Under the pieces are notes generated by a model. The model was given only the letters and a program-made list of their open reading frames with translations. It was not told the origin of the DNA and made no database searches. This document shows positions 43,201-58,200 of a DNA stretch of 64,000 nt, in pieces (the stretch's first letter is position 1; each line of letters starts with the position of its first letter). The translations under genes were made by a program, and so were the position numbers. Origin of the DNA: Mya arenaria (lineage: Eukaryota > Mollusca > Bivalvia > Myida > Myidae); assembly GCF_026914265.1 (NCBI RefSeq), contig NC_069125.1:1425556-1489555 (forward strand). The letters are read 5' to 3'.

Positions 43201-46200
43201 ATTATGGTCCTACATGAAGTGTATCATATATTGAGACTGTAATATTGTACACAATTATGGTCCTACATGAAGTGTATCATTTATTGAGACTGTAATATTG
43301 TACACAATTATGGTCCTACATGAAGTGTATCATTTATTGAGACTGTAATAATGTACACAATTATAGTCCTACATGAAGTGTATCATTTATTGAGACTGTA
43401 ATAATGTACACAATTATAGTCCTACATGAAGTGTATCATTTATTGAGACTGTAATATTGTACACAATTATGGTCCTACATGAAGTGTATCATTTATTGAA
43501 ACTGTAATATTGTACACAATTATGGTCCTACATGAAGTGTATCATTTATTGAGACTGTAATATTGTACACAATTATAGTCCTACATGAAGTAAATCATAT
43601 ATTGAGACTGTAATGTTGTACACAATTATGGTCCTACATGAAGTCAATCATATATTGAGACTGTAATGTTGTATACAATTATGGTCCTACATGAAGTGTA
43701 TCATATATTGAGACTGTAATGTTGTATACAATTATGGTCCTACATGAAGTAAATCATATATTGAGACTGTAATATTGTACACAATTATAGTCCTACATGA
43801 AGTGTATCATTTATTGAGACTGTAATAGTGTATACAATTATGGTCCTACATGAAGTGTATCATTTATTGAGACTGTAATATTGTATACAATTATGGTCCT
43901 ACATGAAGTGTATCATTTATTGAAACTGAAATATTGTACACAATTATAGTCCTACATGAAGTGTATCATTTATTGAGACTGTAATGTTGTACACAATTAT
44001 GGTCCTACATGAAGTGTATCATTTATTGAGACTGTAATATTGTACACAATTATGGTCCTACATGAAGTGTATCATTTATTGAGACTGTAATATTGTACAC
44101 AATTATGGTCCTACATGAAGTGTATCATTTATTGAGACTGTAATTATGGTCCTACATGAAGTGTATCATATATTGAAACTGTAATGTTGTATACAATTAT
44201 AGTCCTACATGAAGTAAATCATATATTGAGACTGTAATGTTGTACACAATTATAGTCCTACATGAAGTGTATCATTTATTGAAACTGTAATGTTGTACAC
44301 AATTATGGTCCTACATGAAGTGTATCATTTATTGAAACTGTAATGTTGTATACAATTATAGTCCTACATGAAGTGTATCATTTATTGAGACTGTAATGTT
44401 GTACACAATTATGGTCCTACATGAAGTGTATCATTTATTGAAACTGTAATGTTGTATACAATTATGGTCCTACATGAAGTGTATCATTTATTGAGACTGT
44501 AATATTGTACACAATTATGGTCCTACATGAAGTGTATCATTTATTGAAACTGTAATGTTGTATACAATTATAGTCCTACATGAAGTAAATCATATATTGA
44601 GACTGTAATGTTGTACACAATTATAGTCCTACATGAAGTAAATCATATATTGAGACTGTAATGTTGTACACAATTATAGTCCTACATGAAGTGTATCACA
44701 TATTGAAACTGTAATGTTGTATACAATTATAGTCCTACATGGAAGTAAATTATTATTTGAAACTGTCATAAAATATTGTCTGAAACTGTGCTGTGTAGTT
44801 CTACATAATCATTTATCAAAACAAAAGTGCCTGCATTAGGTTAGCAATGAATAAAACAAAGCCTCTTTGTTAAAAGTGTATGCTCTCTACCTTAAAACAT
44901 GTACCCTTTCATACAAGGGATAGCAACATGGTATGTAATTCACAAGCAATCTATTGGAAGCAAACTTAAAGCCAAGCAACATGGGTTCTGCAAAGTAAAC
45001 TACTAAAAGTAGATTTGGCTCAAACACATGGCAACAGATGTATTGCCTTTTTTTGTTGAAACTTATAAACAATTATTTATAATTCAATAAACCTTGAAAA
45101 TTTTAGATCTAGAATAAATTGAAAAGTTGTAGGAAAGAGCATTTAAAAAGTGTACGTATGCATTTATTAAATACTGTACATTATGAAATGTGTCACTGTA
45201 AATTAAACTACAAATTTTCAAAAATATAATAATCAAAAGAAGCATTACAACTATGATAAATCAAAGAGGACTGGGATCTTTTTACTCAAATAATGCTGCA
45301 ATTCTAGCATTTAATTCGCTGCAAACACACTTTGCTATTAATACATACCACCTACAAGACCTGTTAGGGTTATAAGTATACACATCAAAAACATATTAAA
45401 TTTCAGAACAAAACAAAATACACAAATATCAAGATATCTATTAAGATATACAATGTATTGCGATAAATAACTACAAGTTTAAAATCAATTTTCAAGATAC
45501 ATTAAGATATATACTGTATTGCAATACAGAATTTGATGCTTAAATTCAAGTGTTTTTTTACAAAGGATACAGCACAATCTTTATTTTACATGCAAAATGT
45601 ATACGAGCCCTTGTAATTTTAGTGTTTAAGCATTGTATAAGCATCTGTTGTCAAGACGGATGAATTGCCATGCAAAGAAAAATATGGTTCATTTATACTG
45701 ATTACCAAGATGCAAAATTGAATAATTAGAATGACACAAATTGAATGTGTTGCCTGTTGAGAGCACACATATTTGTTCAAGTAAAGGTCACCATGACAAT
45801 CATCTTTGATGAATTGCCCCCAAAATCAATAGGAGTCACATCTCCTCCATACTTTTTTGAAGACTCTACACCAAGTCATTCAAAAATTATCAATGGGACA
45901 CAAAGGTGCGACGCCAATGATAACGTGAACAATGACAAAAACAACTGATAAAGTAATCCCTACTGTCAGTCATGCTGTGCATGCAACGCAAAAATACATG
46001 CAAGTAACCATGCAGTGTAACATGCAACCATACATAAGAAATGACGAATCAGAAACCCATCTCAGAATCAAAATATTTCAATTAAATTCAGAATTACATA
46101 CCCTTGTTATCATGCCAGACCCGGCACTTGGACAGCTCGCCAAGACTGAGAATACCGTTGATCGTGAAGACATCAATTTGATCATTCTCAAAAGGATCTT

Positions 46201-49200
46201 TGTTCGTGTCAGATTTCTTCAGGTGAATTGGACCCGAATCTCCATTGTCACCGAATAACGTAACGTAAACGTTGGCATCAGTACCTGCACCTTTGATGTT
46301 TGATGTCTTTACGCTGATTTTGTAGTTGGTTTCTGTGAAGATAAATAGACAAATTTTAATAAACAATTTAAAGATGCAATCTTTCTCCAAGATAAGATTT
46401 ACCATGATTAATAATTTTGTTTTAATATTCCAAAAAGGATAAATAAATGTCAAAAACAATGATTCTTATGAAGGATACCGAGTTTAATTTGAAACAAATG
46501 AGCATAAAACATGGTATTTTTACCTTATGAGACTATAGTAGACCACAGTTAATCTTTTGGCATTCACCAGTCATTTATTTTTTTTGCACTTTCTGCTATT
46601 AAATACATGGTTACAATCTTGTTATCAGTAATTAATATTTTCCATAAATGCATTATTTAGAAAGTAGTTAAAAGTTTATCAGTCAAAATTGATGTTTGTT
46701 ATACATGTGTATGTATTGATTTTGAATAAGAGTGTCATTTTAAAAGAACAAAACACAGTATAAAACAAAGTGAGGTAATTACTTTCTACAGCGAGTTTTC
46801 CCCTCTCCTTGGCAGGGATGTCCTTGCTTAACTCCCCTTTCTTCTTGCTGAACCAGGAACGGACATCAAAAACAGACAGCTGACCGGAGGCCATGTTGCG
46901 AAGCTCAACCTGTGTATTAAAAAACAGGAGTTTAATCTCAATTTTCTTGAATCTTCCTTTTATAGAACAAGTAAAAGAATTTGCCTCCATGCATTGTTGG
47001 TGATTATACATCTTGGAGTTTTATAAACAAAGAATCATTTAATTTTGCATTCAAAATTTGAAAATATGTATTCAGCACCAAATATTCTCCCCTACCACAA
47101 CCTATACAGTTCTTCTACAGAAATTCATCAAAACAGTCAAAAGTGTACCTTTTCACAGTACCAGTCTGGTCGACTGCCATTGCCGTCTGTCTCTATGCGC
47201 ATCTTTTTGATGGGAGCCACGTCTTCGAGCTCAAGCTTGATTAGGTCAGCTCGGTCACGCTCAAATCTGAAGCAACAAATGAATACAATTTTGATTTTCA
47301 CTGGACATGACTCCGTAGTAAAAAAAATCCCCAATCCATCAAACATTTTTAACTCCATACAAGTTGATTCAAATCTAAGTTTTCAAACTTTTAACTGATG
47401 GTATTAAATACAGTGTACTGTAATTTTGAAATATTTTAGTCTGAATGCTCATCAATCTAAAATGCAAAACTGAATATTAATACTTGTGGTACCTACATTA
47501 CGGACCTTTGTCTTTTTCAATAACAGCACTACTAAACTAACTGCAACCTTCACCTACACTCACCTTTCACCAGATTTCTCAAGCACCTGTGGGGTAGTCG
47601 GCCCTTTGGCCCCAAACACTGTCATGGTGATCTTCTGGTCGGTTCCTGCTTCCTCAACGTCCCCTGTTATTACTGTAACCTCGTATGCGATCACTGGAAG
47701 GGACAATTGTGAATAGAAAACAACATGTCTTGTTACAAAAGCACAATTTAGGTTACATAGATGATAGTTCAATCGGTCTTAAAACGTTATTTAAACTAAG
47801 ATGTTTATATTATATTTATACTATGCTCCTATGCTGAACATACAAGTAAAATATTGAGTGTTCTGGGTACTTAATTTATTATTTTGACATTTCTTATGTA
47901 TCCTAGTAACTGCCAGTCATAAAATCGTCAAAAGTCTCGTTGACGGCCATTCAGGTGCACTAAACATACAAGCATATTGTTAATATATGTGCACACTTTT
48001 TCATGTTCAATTCTTGCACAATACCTCAATGATGATCAAAATCGAAATGTTTTGCGCTGATGCCTTCGACAAAACTTCACATTTTCCCAAGCTAACAGAA
48101 TGGAACTTAGCTCAAACATATCACTCATTGTAAAAACAAAACATTGTATTAAAAACACTTAAAACGTACATGGTTTATAAGATGACACAGAGCTGATGCC
48201 ATCCTCGACACTGAAGATGCGACTGGTTCTACCATCTCCTTTGTCTCGTGCCAGCCACTGTTTGCAGGTAAATGTGTAGTGTTTGCCCTTTGTCGGCATG
48301 TCAACTTCAATCTCCTTAATGAACCAGCCAGTCCCAGGGGCAGTGCCGTCATGACCAACCTGGGATTAAGCAACAAGTTCATTGAAGCAACAAGTTCATT
48401 GTCAAAAAACGTTTTAATATAATTCCAAAAAGTATAACAAATTGACACTTTCAACTTCAGTTTCAAGTCTATGTATCAACATTCATTTAACAAATCTTTG
48501 TTTACATCCTTAAATGAATTTCTTAAAGTTTTTACAAGGTAATTACTACATACAGAAAATCATTAATTTTGTGGTGGCTTTCTTTTTAAACGTCCACAAA
48601 TTGTGCATTGAAGTCCTACGTATCTGGATTGCAACATACATTAAACTGTACTGCAAAGAGGTACTTTATCAATAACCATATTTCCAGCAAAGTGCCTCAA
48701 AAATATATACCTCAATTTTCCTAACTTCATCTACATCCACAGCCTCTATAGAGAATATTTCAGTTGATCCTGCAGCAAACTTGTTCTTCTGAGCCAGCTC
48801 GAGAAATAGCTGGCCAGTGTGTTTTTTTCGTGGCCCCATAACTTTGATCCATACATTACTGGAGGTGCCATTGTCTTCTCCCTCCCCGGTTGTTACTCTT
48901 ACTGTGTATGGGATGGCTGAAAAAAAAGAGGGAAATTGAATATTCTGATTTCCTTTTAATTTTTGCTAATTGAGTATTCCATGTCTTGTTTTGCTCCCAA
49001 CGAAAACACTTTTTCAAACTTTTTTTATAATTCTACATAAAATTTAATGTTTCAAAACAATCTGCATAGTACAATGAAGTTAAAGAAAATTTCAGAAAAA
49101 TGTTAAAATACCCGCAGTAATTTACTGATAAAATAAACACAGTGATTCACAATTAAATCCAAGATAACTCTTCTCACAACTTATGCCTTGAATATTATAA

Positions 49201-52200
49201 CTGATTGACATCATTCATTAAATGTAAAGCTTAAAAACCCATACTTGGTCCCTCAGGTATTTCCTCCATTGCAAGCTGTTTGCGGGTGAGTACAGGACTC
49301 TTGGAAAATGGATCTGATCCAATAGAGTTGAGGCTCGCAACAGAGCCATACTTTGTGGAGCGTAACGTTCCTGTGCTGGACATTTCACCATCGTAGCCCT
49401 ATTTGGTGGCAAAGATGGTAAACATATCATTCTAAGAAATTCGTCGAAAGAGCACTGCTTTTGAAGTTCACACATCATGAATTAAGTTGTGTTCCACAAC
49501 ATTTAAGATTTGAGAGCTTCAGAACAATGTGAGATGAAGACAGGCAACAAGTCATCCAGTGGTTTATCATAAATGGATAGACCACATACTTATTGACATT
49601 GCTCCATTTTAACATCAACTTCACCCAATTACTTGTCCGTCTGTATAATCACATAAGTCAAGAAAATGATACTGGGATGAAGTGTGCCCATTCACACCAG
49701 TGACAAATTTAACAATATATTTATATGACTAAAAATGAAAATATTCAAAGCTAGACAAGCTGTTAATTAAATGACAGATTAAATGGTTAGCACTACCATC
49801 AATATGTATCAACACGCTCATATCTTTACACGTATATGTAATAATGACATACCTTGACATAGAAAGATCTTTCTATCTTCATATCATCCTTATTTTTCGC
49901 GAGCCATCTCTCACAATGGAACACGTATCGCTGGTTATCGGACCCATCTATAATCTCAATATTGTCGAGGTACCATGCCGGGCTGAAACCGGAGTTGTCA
50001 TGTCTGATTCGAATCTTGTAAATATTTCCGAGGTTGGCAGCTTCTAGCTTGATCACATCCATCTGAAAAAATGTTTAATCACATCAAATATGAACCTTTG
50101 TTTTAACTGACATAACTAGTTGGCTCCAAGCAAATCATTTTGTTTTACCATAAATTTCATCTTTTTTAGCCCCATAAACTGTCATGTAGTTTGAGCAGGC
50201 AACACATTTACTTTATAACCAACTCCAAACATCACCTTTTTGAACTTCAACTAACGAATTTAAGAACTATCATGACCTACCTAAAGATATTGATAACACT
50301 GAATGAGTTATATCATGGCAGAGTTAAAATCACATGTGGGTGACATAAAGAGCTTGGTTTGTGGTCACCAAGCTAGACATGTTGGTTTACTGCGGTAACT
50401 CTGATTTTCCCCACAACACAAGACCGCACTCTCACATATTGAACGTTTTGACTTTTTTTTTTTAATTTTTGTCTTGGAATGAGCCAATTTTTGTGAAAAA
50501 TGCATGTAAACCAGTCTTTTATGACTGCTGACAAAATATAAGATCACAGATTTTTATATTTATGTTCAAAAATTGATGTCTTATGCATTTTTCTTAAACC
50601 ATTTCTTAAACACTTTTAGCCATAAAACATTATTTTTCGAACAGCAATATCAAACTCAGCAATCTGATCTTTTGTCAGCGGTCTTTTATCACTGGTTTGC
50701 AGATATTTACGCAAAAAAAATGTTCATTCCAAGACAATTTTTTTTTTTTGTAAAAACAGTAAATCTGTGAGAGTGCAGCTTTACACATCAATCCGAAAAA
50801 TTATTACCTGATTCCTCTCAAACTTGTCCATATGTGTCTCAGACTTCGCAAGCTTTCTTTCACCAGTATCGCCTTTGTCGCCGAATATCGTCATGAAAAC
50901 ATTGGCGTTGGTGCCACACCCAGATTTGTCCCCAGTCTTTACATTCACTGTGTAGATCTTTTCTGAAAAGTTATCGAATAGAAGGAGATAACATGAAGCT
51001 AACTTACTTCTTAGAAAGTATGGGGATTGCTATGCATATTTATTGACATTATTGTGGCAAGAGGTATATTAGTTTTGATTGTGTACCTATAAAGTATTTT
51101 AGTTTTTGCCTGGGATATATTTTTCGCATGTTGACACTACCACAGACAACAACTAGGCTATCACAAAAACCCAACATTTTTCTATGAAAGACAGAGAAGC
51201 TAAATATAAAAGAGGGGCGATGGGTAGCAAACTCCTTGCTTGTCTAGGTTCATTTGGAACACCTCGGCCATTTTCCACCAAAAAACCCTTGGATGTATGC
51301 TGGTACATAAGCAGAATATCAAAATAATGGTATAAATTAATTGTAGTGTTTTAGTGTATATTTATTATATACTAGTTTAAATTGATTGCCAGTGAAGTGT
51401 ATTATTGCATCATAAATAAAGATTCCCAAGAGAAAAGTCATTCAGTTTAAAAACAAGGGGCACAACTCAACAATTATTAAGCAGTGGGCCATGATTAGGA
51501 ACAGTCTCATGTCCGAGTTCAAACTGAAGTTGCAAAACTGCAAATATTTATTTCATTGAAACTTTCCTTCTAGTTGGGTATTAATGATTAAAATCGCTGA
51601 ATTGTAGAACTATTTTAACTTTTACATTTATTTACAATTATTTTTGTAAAACAAATGAAAAAGAGATAATTTTTGTCACTTGATAAAATGGCTTCACTGA
51701 GTTTGAGTCTAGACTCGGACTTCAGACTGTACTTAATCATGGACCCAGGAGTCTGAGACTAGACTCGAACTTCAGACTGTACTTAATCATGGACCCAGGA
51801 GTCTGAGACTAGACTCGGACTTCAGACTGTACTTAATCATGGACCCAGGAGTCTGAGACTAGACTCGGACTTCAGACTGTACTTAATCATGGACCCAGGA
51901 GTCTGAGACTAGACTCGGACTTCAGACTGTACTTAATCATGGACCCAGAATCTTGCTTCAAGCATGCATATTGTACCAAGTTTCATTTGAATATCTTCAA
52001 CTATTCTTGAAATATAGCCAAAGCTATAGTTTTTGTACAACAGCAACAGCTAAGCTACCACAATACCCCAGACTTATTTTCTTAAAGAACAAGCGAGCTT
52101 AAAACCTACTCTCCAGTTTATCTCGTAGCTTGAGTTCTTTGCTCTGAACTTCTCCATTTTTCATGACCTCCTGAACGGCTTTTTCCGCCACAAGCTCACG

Positions 52201-55200
52201 CTCGGTAGCAAAGTCATCTTCATCACGTGCAAGCCATCGATTGCACGGGAAGATGTATGTGATTGACCCCTGTTGATAAAATCAGGAAAATTAAAAACAA
52301 TTGGCAATATGAAGATAAAAAATAAAGTTGTTACAGTTTGTTGGTCTAATTGTTTAATTTAAGAAGAAATGCAAGACAACTAAAAAAAATCTTATATGAA
52401 CGTTCTGAACCCAGTTTTTTTTTTTTAGGTGATTAAATCGTATTGGTAAAAATTATAGTGAAGTAGTAGAGAGCGTTACATGCATGTTGACAGTATTTTG
52501 AGAATACACACATATTTGATATGTTCGAAGATTATAACATTCCATAAAAATAAGATTTACAGTAGCATATAAAAACATGCATTTAAATGTACAAAACAAA
52601 ATGAATCAGGAAATAGAATTTTAAGTACTGTGGGCAATAGTATAAAACTTGGATAAGTTGTCCACAGACTAGTTCCACATTTAAATTAATTGATTTGTTA
52701 GGGGTTATAGTAATTATCGGTCACCCATTGACCAATCAATTAAAATCAAATTCGACTATTCCAAAAAATTAACCAGTTTAATACAATTCACTGCAGAGCT
52801 TTAAGAATATTGTTTTACTCAATTATTTAAAGTATTCCATTTCTATCTAAATGTCTAAATTGACTGTGTTTTATAAGTAGTTACTGAAACCACTGCCTGA
52901 GTAAGTGAAATTATAAACAAGTGCAGAGCATGTGTTATAGAATTTCAATGACAAGGGTAGTGGCTGTCATAACTGTTTTGTATCATGTTTATGAGTAGTG
53001 CGCGTTATACTAGTGAACATTGTAGTCATTTATCTGCACGCTACTTATTGCATGGTAGAGCTCCGCCTACTGCTTACTGTTCTGATATGAGAATAAGTGG
53101 ATGAACGAAAACAAAGAAAATGCTTTCCATTATGGTAAAATTTCAAATAGAAGTGTATATTACTAACAGGAACAGAAGATATATCAAACCTACATGACAA
53201 TAACAGACGATGTGATAACTGTCAAACTGTATTCAACATTTAAAAATATAATCTCAAGGTCACATATTGTAGGAAAGTGATTATCTAGTCTACTGAAAAA
53301 AGACAAGATCAAAAATCATAATATCTATTAAACTGTATTGAACATCCAAGAAAATCTCAATGTCACAATTTATAGGAAAGTGATTATCTAGTCTACAGAA
53401 AAAGTCATCAAACTAAAATTGAAATGTTTTACTTTTGAACCAAATAAAATATCACATTTACAACAAGGTCAAATATCAACTGAATGGAGTAAGGGTTGAT
53501 ATACACCAGTACATTACCTGGACTTTTCGATTACCCTGATAAAAATCATTTTCTTGTATATTATTTTTAAATATATAATATATAATTAATAAAGTCGTTT
53601 CACTGATTTCTTATGTTATACCACTATTGTGCTTTTTATAAGAGTGGATTTTTCAGTTTAACTTTTGTCGGGATGACTTACAACCTTAGAGATGGCTTAA
53701 AATTTTGGAATAATTGATAATTTTTGCAAACATGATAGGTACATGTATTATTAAACTAAATTCTGAAGATTACAATAACCTTTGAATATTGCAATTTGTT
53801 AATGGAAAAAGCAAACAGAGATTATAAAAGCTTCATCCAACGTAAGTTAAACACCTCGTGAATTAAAAAAGGGAGAAAAACATACCTTGCCAGATTCGTG
53901 AAGTCGCCTGATTTTAACCATGTTAAGATGCCAGCCAGAACCAATACCAGAATTGTCGTGTCCAATACGGATCTTCTCAATCTTTTCACCAACGTCTTCC
54001 AGCTATAAGTAAAAAGAAAATCATTTCTATTTATTTTGATTATGAGCTTTGCATGTGCCCTTCATGTGTATGCAAATTTCCCAATCATAAGTCGTAACCT
54101 GTTTTTTAGTTGATCAAAGAGTGACATAATTACAATAATTTATTATATATTAAACACTTGATTTAAAAGAACTCATATATCTTACCATACATTATTCAGA
54201 AACACATGACTATGTTAAGGTAATGAATCCATCAATAAATCAAAGAAATGGTAAACTTTCATTTTAAAGTTACACAATTTTAACTTTGATTATAGTAAAT
54301 TAATTGTTTTCATCATGAGATTATTTTAATATAGGCATTATGTTATTTAAGAAACAAATTTGCTATATAATCATAAACATTTTTTTTAATTACCTCCCTT
54401 TAATATATCTTATCATTATAGGGTGTGTTATTCAAATATGTGATCCATGCACAAATAGTTTAATGGTTTATCAATATAAATTAAACAAAGAAATAATCTT
54501 GATGTTATGCACCAGTCAATTGTAACCACAGCCCCCCCAGGTCCGGGGGTATACCGGGGATAGCAGGGGAAATGGGCCGTTTTTGTTACCTTTCATGTGG
54601 CCCCGCAATGCCGGGTGAATGCGGTGGTTTTGTCTTTGCTTTAAATATAGCGGGGAATGGGCCTTACCTAGGGTTCCTGGGGCATTTGGCGGGGATTTTA
54701 CCATCTCTTCGTCCCCGCAGGCTGGAGATTTTAGCCGGGGTTGGCTGGACCGAAAGTCAAAGTCCCCGCTATTCCCCGGACCGGGGGGGGGGGGCGTGGT
54801 TACAATTGACTGGTGCAATAATTTCTAACCAACACATTATCTTTGCATCCTTATGATGGATGGCTTACCATTGTAACCATTTATGTTGTCACAAATAATT
54901 GTGTTAACATTTTTTACCCAATAAGGTTTCGTCATAATCTAATTTCATTGCTAAAATCCCTTTCCTAACCTCCACAATGAAGACATCTTCCTGCCCTCGC
55001 TTGAACTTGTCCTTCCTGTCAAGCTTGCTAACACAGAGATCCTTCTGCTGCGTGGCTATATCACGTCCATACAGCTGTATATACACGTTGGCTGACGTCC
55101 CAGCTGATGACAGGTCGGATGTGAGTGTTCGAACCTCGTATGGGATACCTGAAAATTAAGATATATGGTTATTAAATGTATGGCTTGAAGGGCATATTTT

Positions 55201-58200
55201 AACATTCAATTACCAGTTATACCAAAGCTGTTCTTTCCAAAAGGATTCATAAAAAATATCTTAGACATTTAAATGTGAAATTTGAATTTCAGGCTGTTTA
55301 TTATGAAACATGCTTCTGAGACTTGTAGCATTTTTATTTTAATTACTTAGCTCTATAAAATCATTTTCCTTTGCTTTTTTTATATTTTGGTTAATGCTTT
55401 TTTCTCTCTTTCAGGCCAGCAGCCAAATGACACTAAACATAGAATCAATTTTATCAAGAAACAAACTATAACTGCTACATACACTTCATGTATTCCTCTG
55501 TAGCGAGGTCCTGTGGATAAAGCTCCACCTCTAGTTGGTTATCCTCCTTATCTTTTGCGAGCCAGCGGTTGGCCAGAAACGTCCAGTTACGACCGAGGGA
55601 CGGACACTCAATGACGACCTTGTCCAGAAACCAGGCCGCGCCGCCGCCCTTGTTGTCATGGCCGATCCTTGGAACAGAAAGATCACAATTATGCATTAAA
55701 CCCTTGCCATGCACTGCCTGTACAATTTTGTAATAAATAAAAACGTTTGTGTCATTGTGTTCCTTCCAAAAGCAAATAATTTTAAAATTCAATGAGAGGA
55801 TTGAAAGTGAAAATGGTGTAAGTGACATTAAATAATTAAGAACAGATCTAAACAGAACAGACCATTATTAAGACTTTAACGCAAGTACATTGTCCAAACA
55901 TGAAATTATCTCATATATGTCAAGGTGCATTTACATGGTAAATTCAAAAATAAGCAAACATTTTGTATAACATCAACAAGGTAATTAAATAGATTAGCTA
56001 TAGATTATTTATTAAGAAGTAGGTAGAACCCTCATATAGATATACATTTAATTTAAATGTGAAACAAGCTATAAAATTATTACCCAGGGCTTCTAAAAAC
56101 CAATTTGCCGGTCTGAACCGATTTTGACCAAGCCAGACCAATTTAAATTTTAAAAAGTGTATATAATATTACCGTAGTATACTTTTTTGACCACATACTT
56201 GATTTTCTTAAGTTCACCAATGTTGACAGCTTCCACCAAGAACTCATCCATATTTCCCCCCTCAAATTTGTTGGAGTGTGTCTTTGAAGACTTGAGTAGA
56301 ACCGTGCCTGTATCATCTTTTTCCCCGTACAAGATGATGTGCACATTGGCATCTGTGCCCGCACCCCAGACAGTACCTGTTGTTACTTTAACATGGTACG
56401 TCTGCATCGCAGCTGTAACAGAAGATACACAATGGATAAATTCACTACTATTCTCCAATATTTTTTTGGGAGACATACTTGAAAACATTAATTACGTTAG
56501 TTTAAACTTATTTCTTTTTTTGGGAAACATACATGAAAACATTTTTTTCCTTTAGTTTAAACTCATTCATTTAAGAACAATTGGAAAACAAGTTATAAAA
56601 ACATTATATTAATCACTCTCATAAGCACGATGTTATGCCAGATTATGGTCTTGTTTTGTGACTGAAACTGGAGTACCCTGAGGAAACACTTTTTTCTGAC
56701 TTGGTGACCACAAACCAAGCTCACATATGTCCAGGTCAGGAATCAAACTGGGTAGCCTAGGTGAGAAGCGTGTGCACTTATCACTGCGCTTACCAGACCT
56801 TTGATATTTCAAGTGAAATTTTTTTCACTTAGTTGTATATCAGTTCACTGAATAAATATTTGTTTATTCTCAACACTCAATATTCTAATATAAATTTCCC
56901 ATGTATTATATTTACACACTACAAATAACTATCAATCATTACCACCGTACAGAAAAACAAACTCATTCTACCTTTAGTTTCCAACGCAATTTCATTCCTG
57001 ATGGCCTTCGAGTCCTGTCTTGTCAGTTTACTCTTTAGACTCGCGTCAACGGGAACGAGCTCTCGACTGATCTGCCCGTCATCTTCCTTCGTGGATAACC
57101 AACGTTGGCAAGGGAAGAAGTACCTGAATAAAATCATTGTCGTACCATTAGATTATTAAGTAATGGTGATCAAAAGGTTTGACTTTCTATATTTTATACT
57201 GGCTTTTACAAAAACAGGGCAAAAGCTTAGACTTTGAAATATCATTATCTCCATAAATCGTAGCAGTAAGAATTTCTGCCATGTGAGGATAAAAGCACGA
57301 GTCAGCTGAGAATCTATATGTGAGAAATCAACATAGACCCGGTGGTTAAAATTAACACAAGCCCACAAATAAAATTCTGAACTGTATATAGCAGGGCTTG
57401 TTAAAAAATTGCCAAGCAATGGTGTAAGAATTCGGGCTTATTCATCTAGAACATGAATAACCTGTAGACAATACCATTCTTCAAGAAATATCAAATTTAT
57501 ATGGGGGTATAGTTAGAAGACATGAAGTAAATCGTTAATGAATAAGAATGGGCAGAGTCAGCATAGCGAACAGGCCCTTCTTAATCATTAAGAATTTACC
57601 TTAGGTCATCTAACTGACTTAGAATACAACCTCATTGGCTGATACATTGACTACGCAACATCTGACACAGGAAGTGTGTATCGGATGAGTGACAGTAAGG
57701 CAGATCTTTAAACACCCGCTAAAGGGGAAATTCTAAATGGTAAAGCCTTCCATTGTACTTAATGATTGCCTGAAAAGCTACATAGAATATTTTAATTAGG
57801 CTTTTCACAGTGTTAAATACAATAAATGCTTTGATACTATTTAATACCACCCTTGACAAACATGCGTTATTTTTCAACCTGAGGATAGACAAAGTATGCA
57901 TGTTTGATGGCAAAGAGGTCTAATTGTCTGGATTGAATTATGGTTGATACAAATTCTTTGGATGTATTGCATGGCATATTAATTAACCTACGTTTTGTTC
58001 ATTTTTGGATCATCAACTTCGACACGGTCAAGGAACCAGGCGCTCCCCATATTCTTGTTGTCATGACGAATCTTCAGTTTCACAAGCTTGCCAAGTTCTA
58101 TTGCCTTCACTATAAAGACATCCTCCTGAAATTTGGTAAAAGAGATGGATTATTTAAATGTATAAAGGATGAAAATCAAAGTGTTTAATATTATTTTGTT

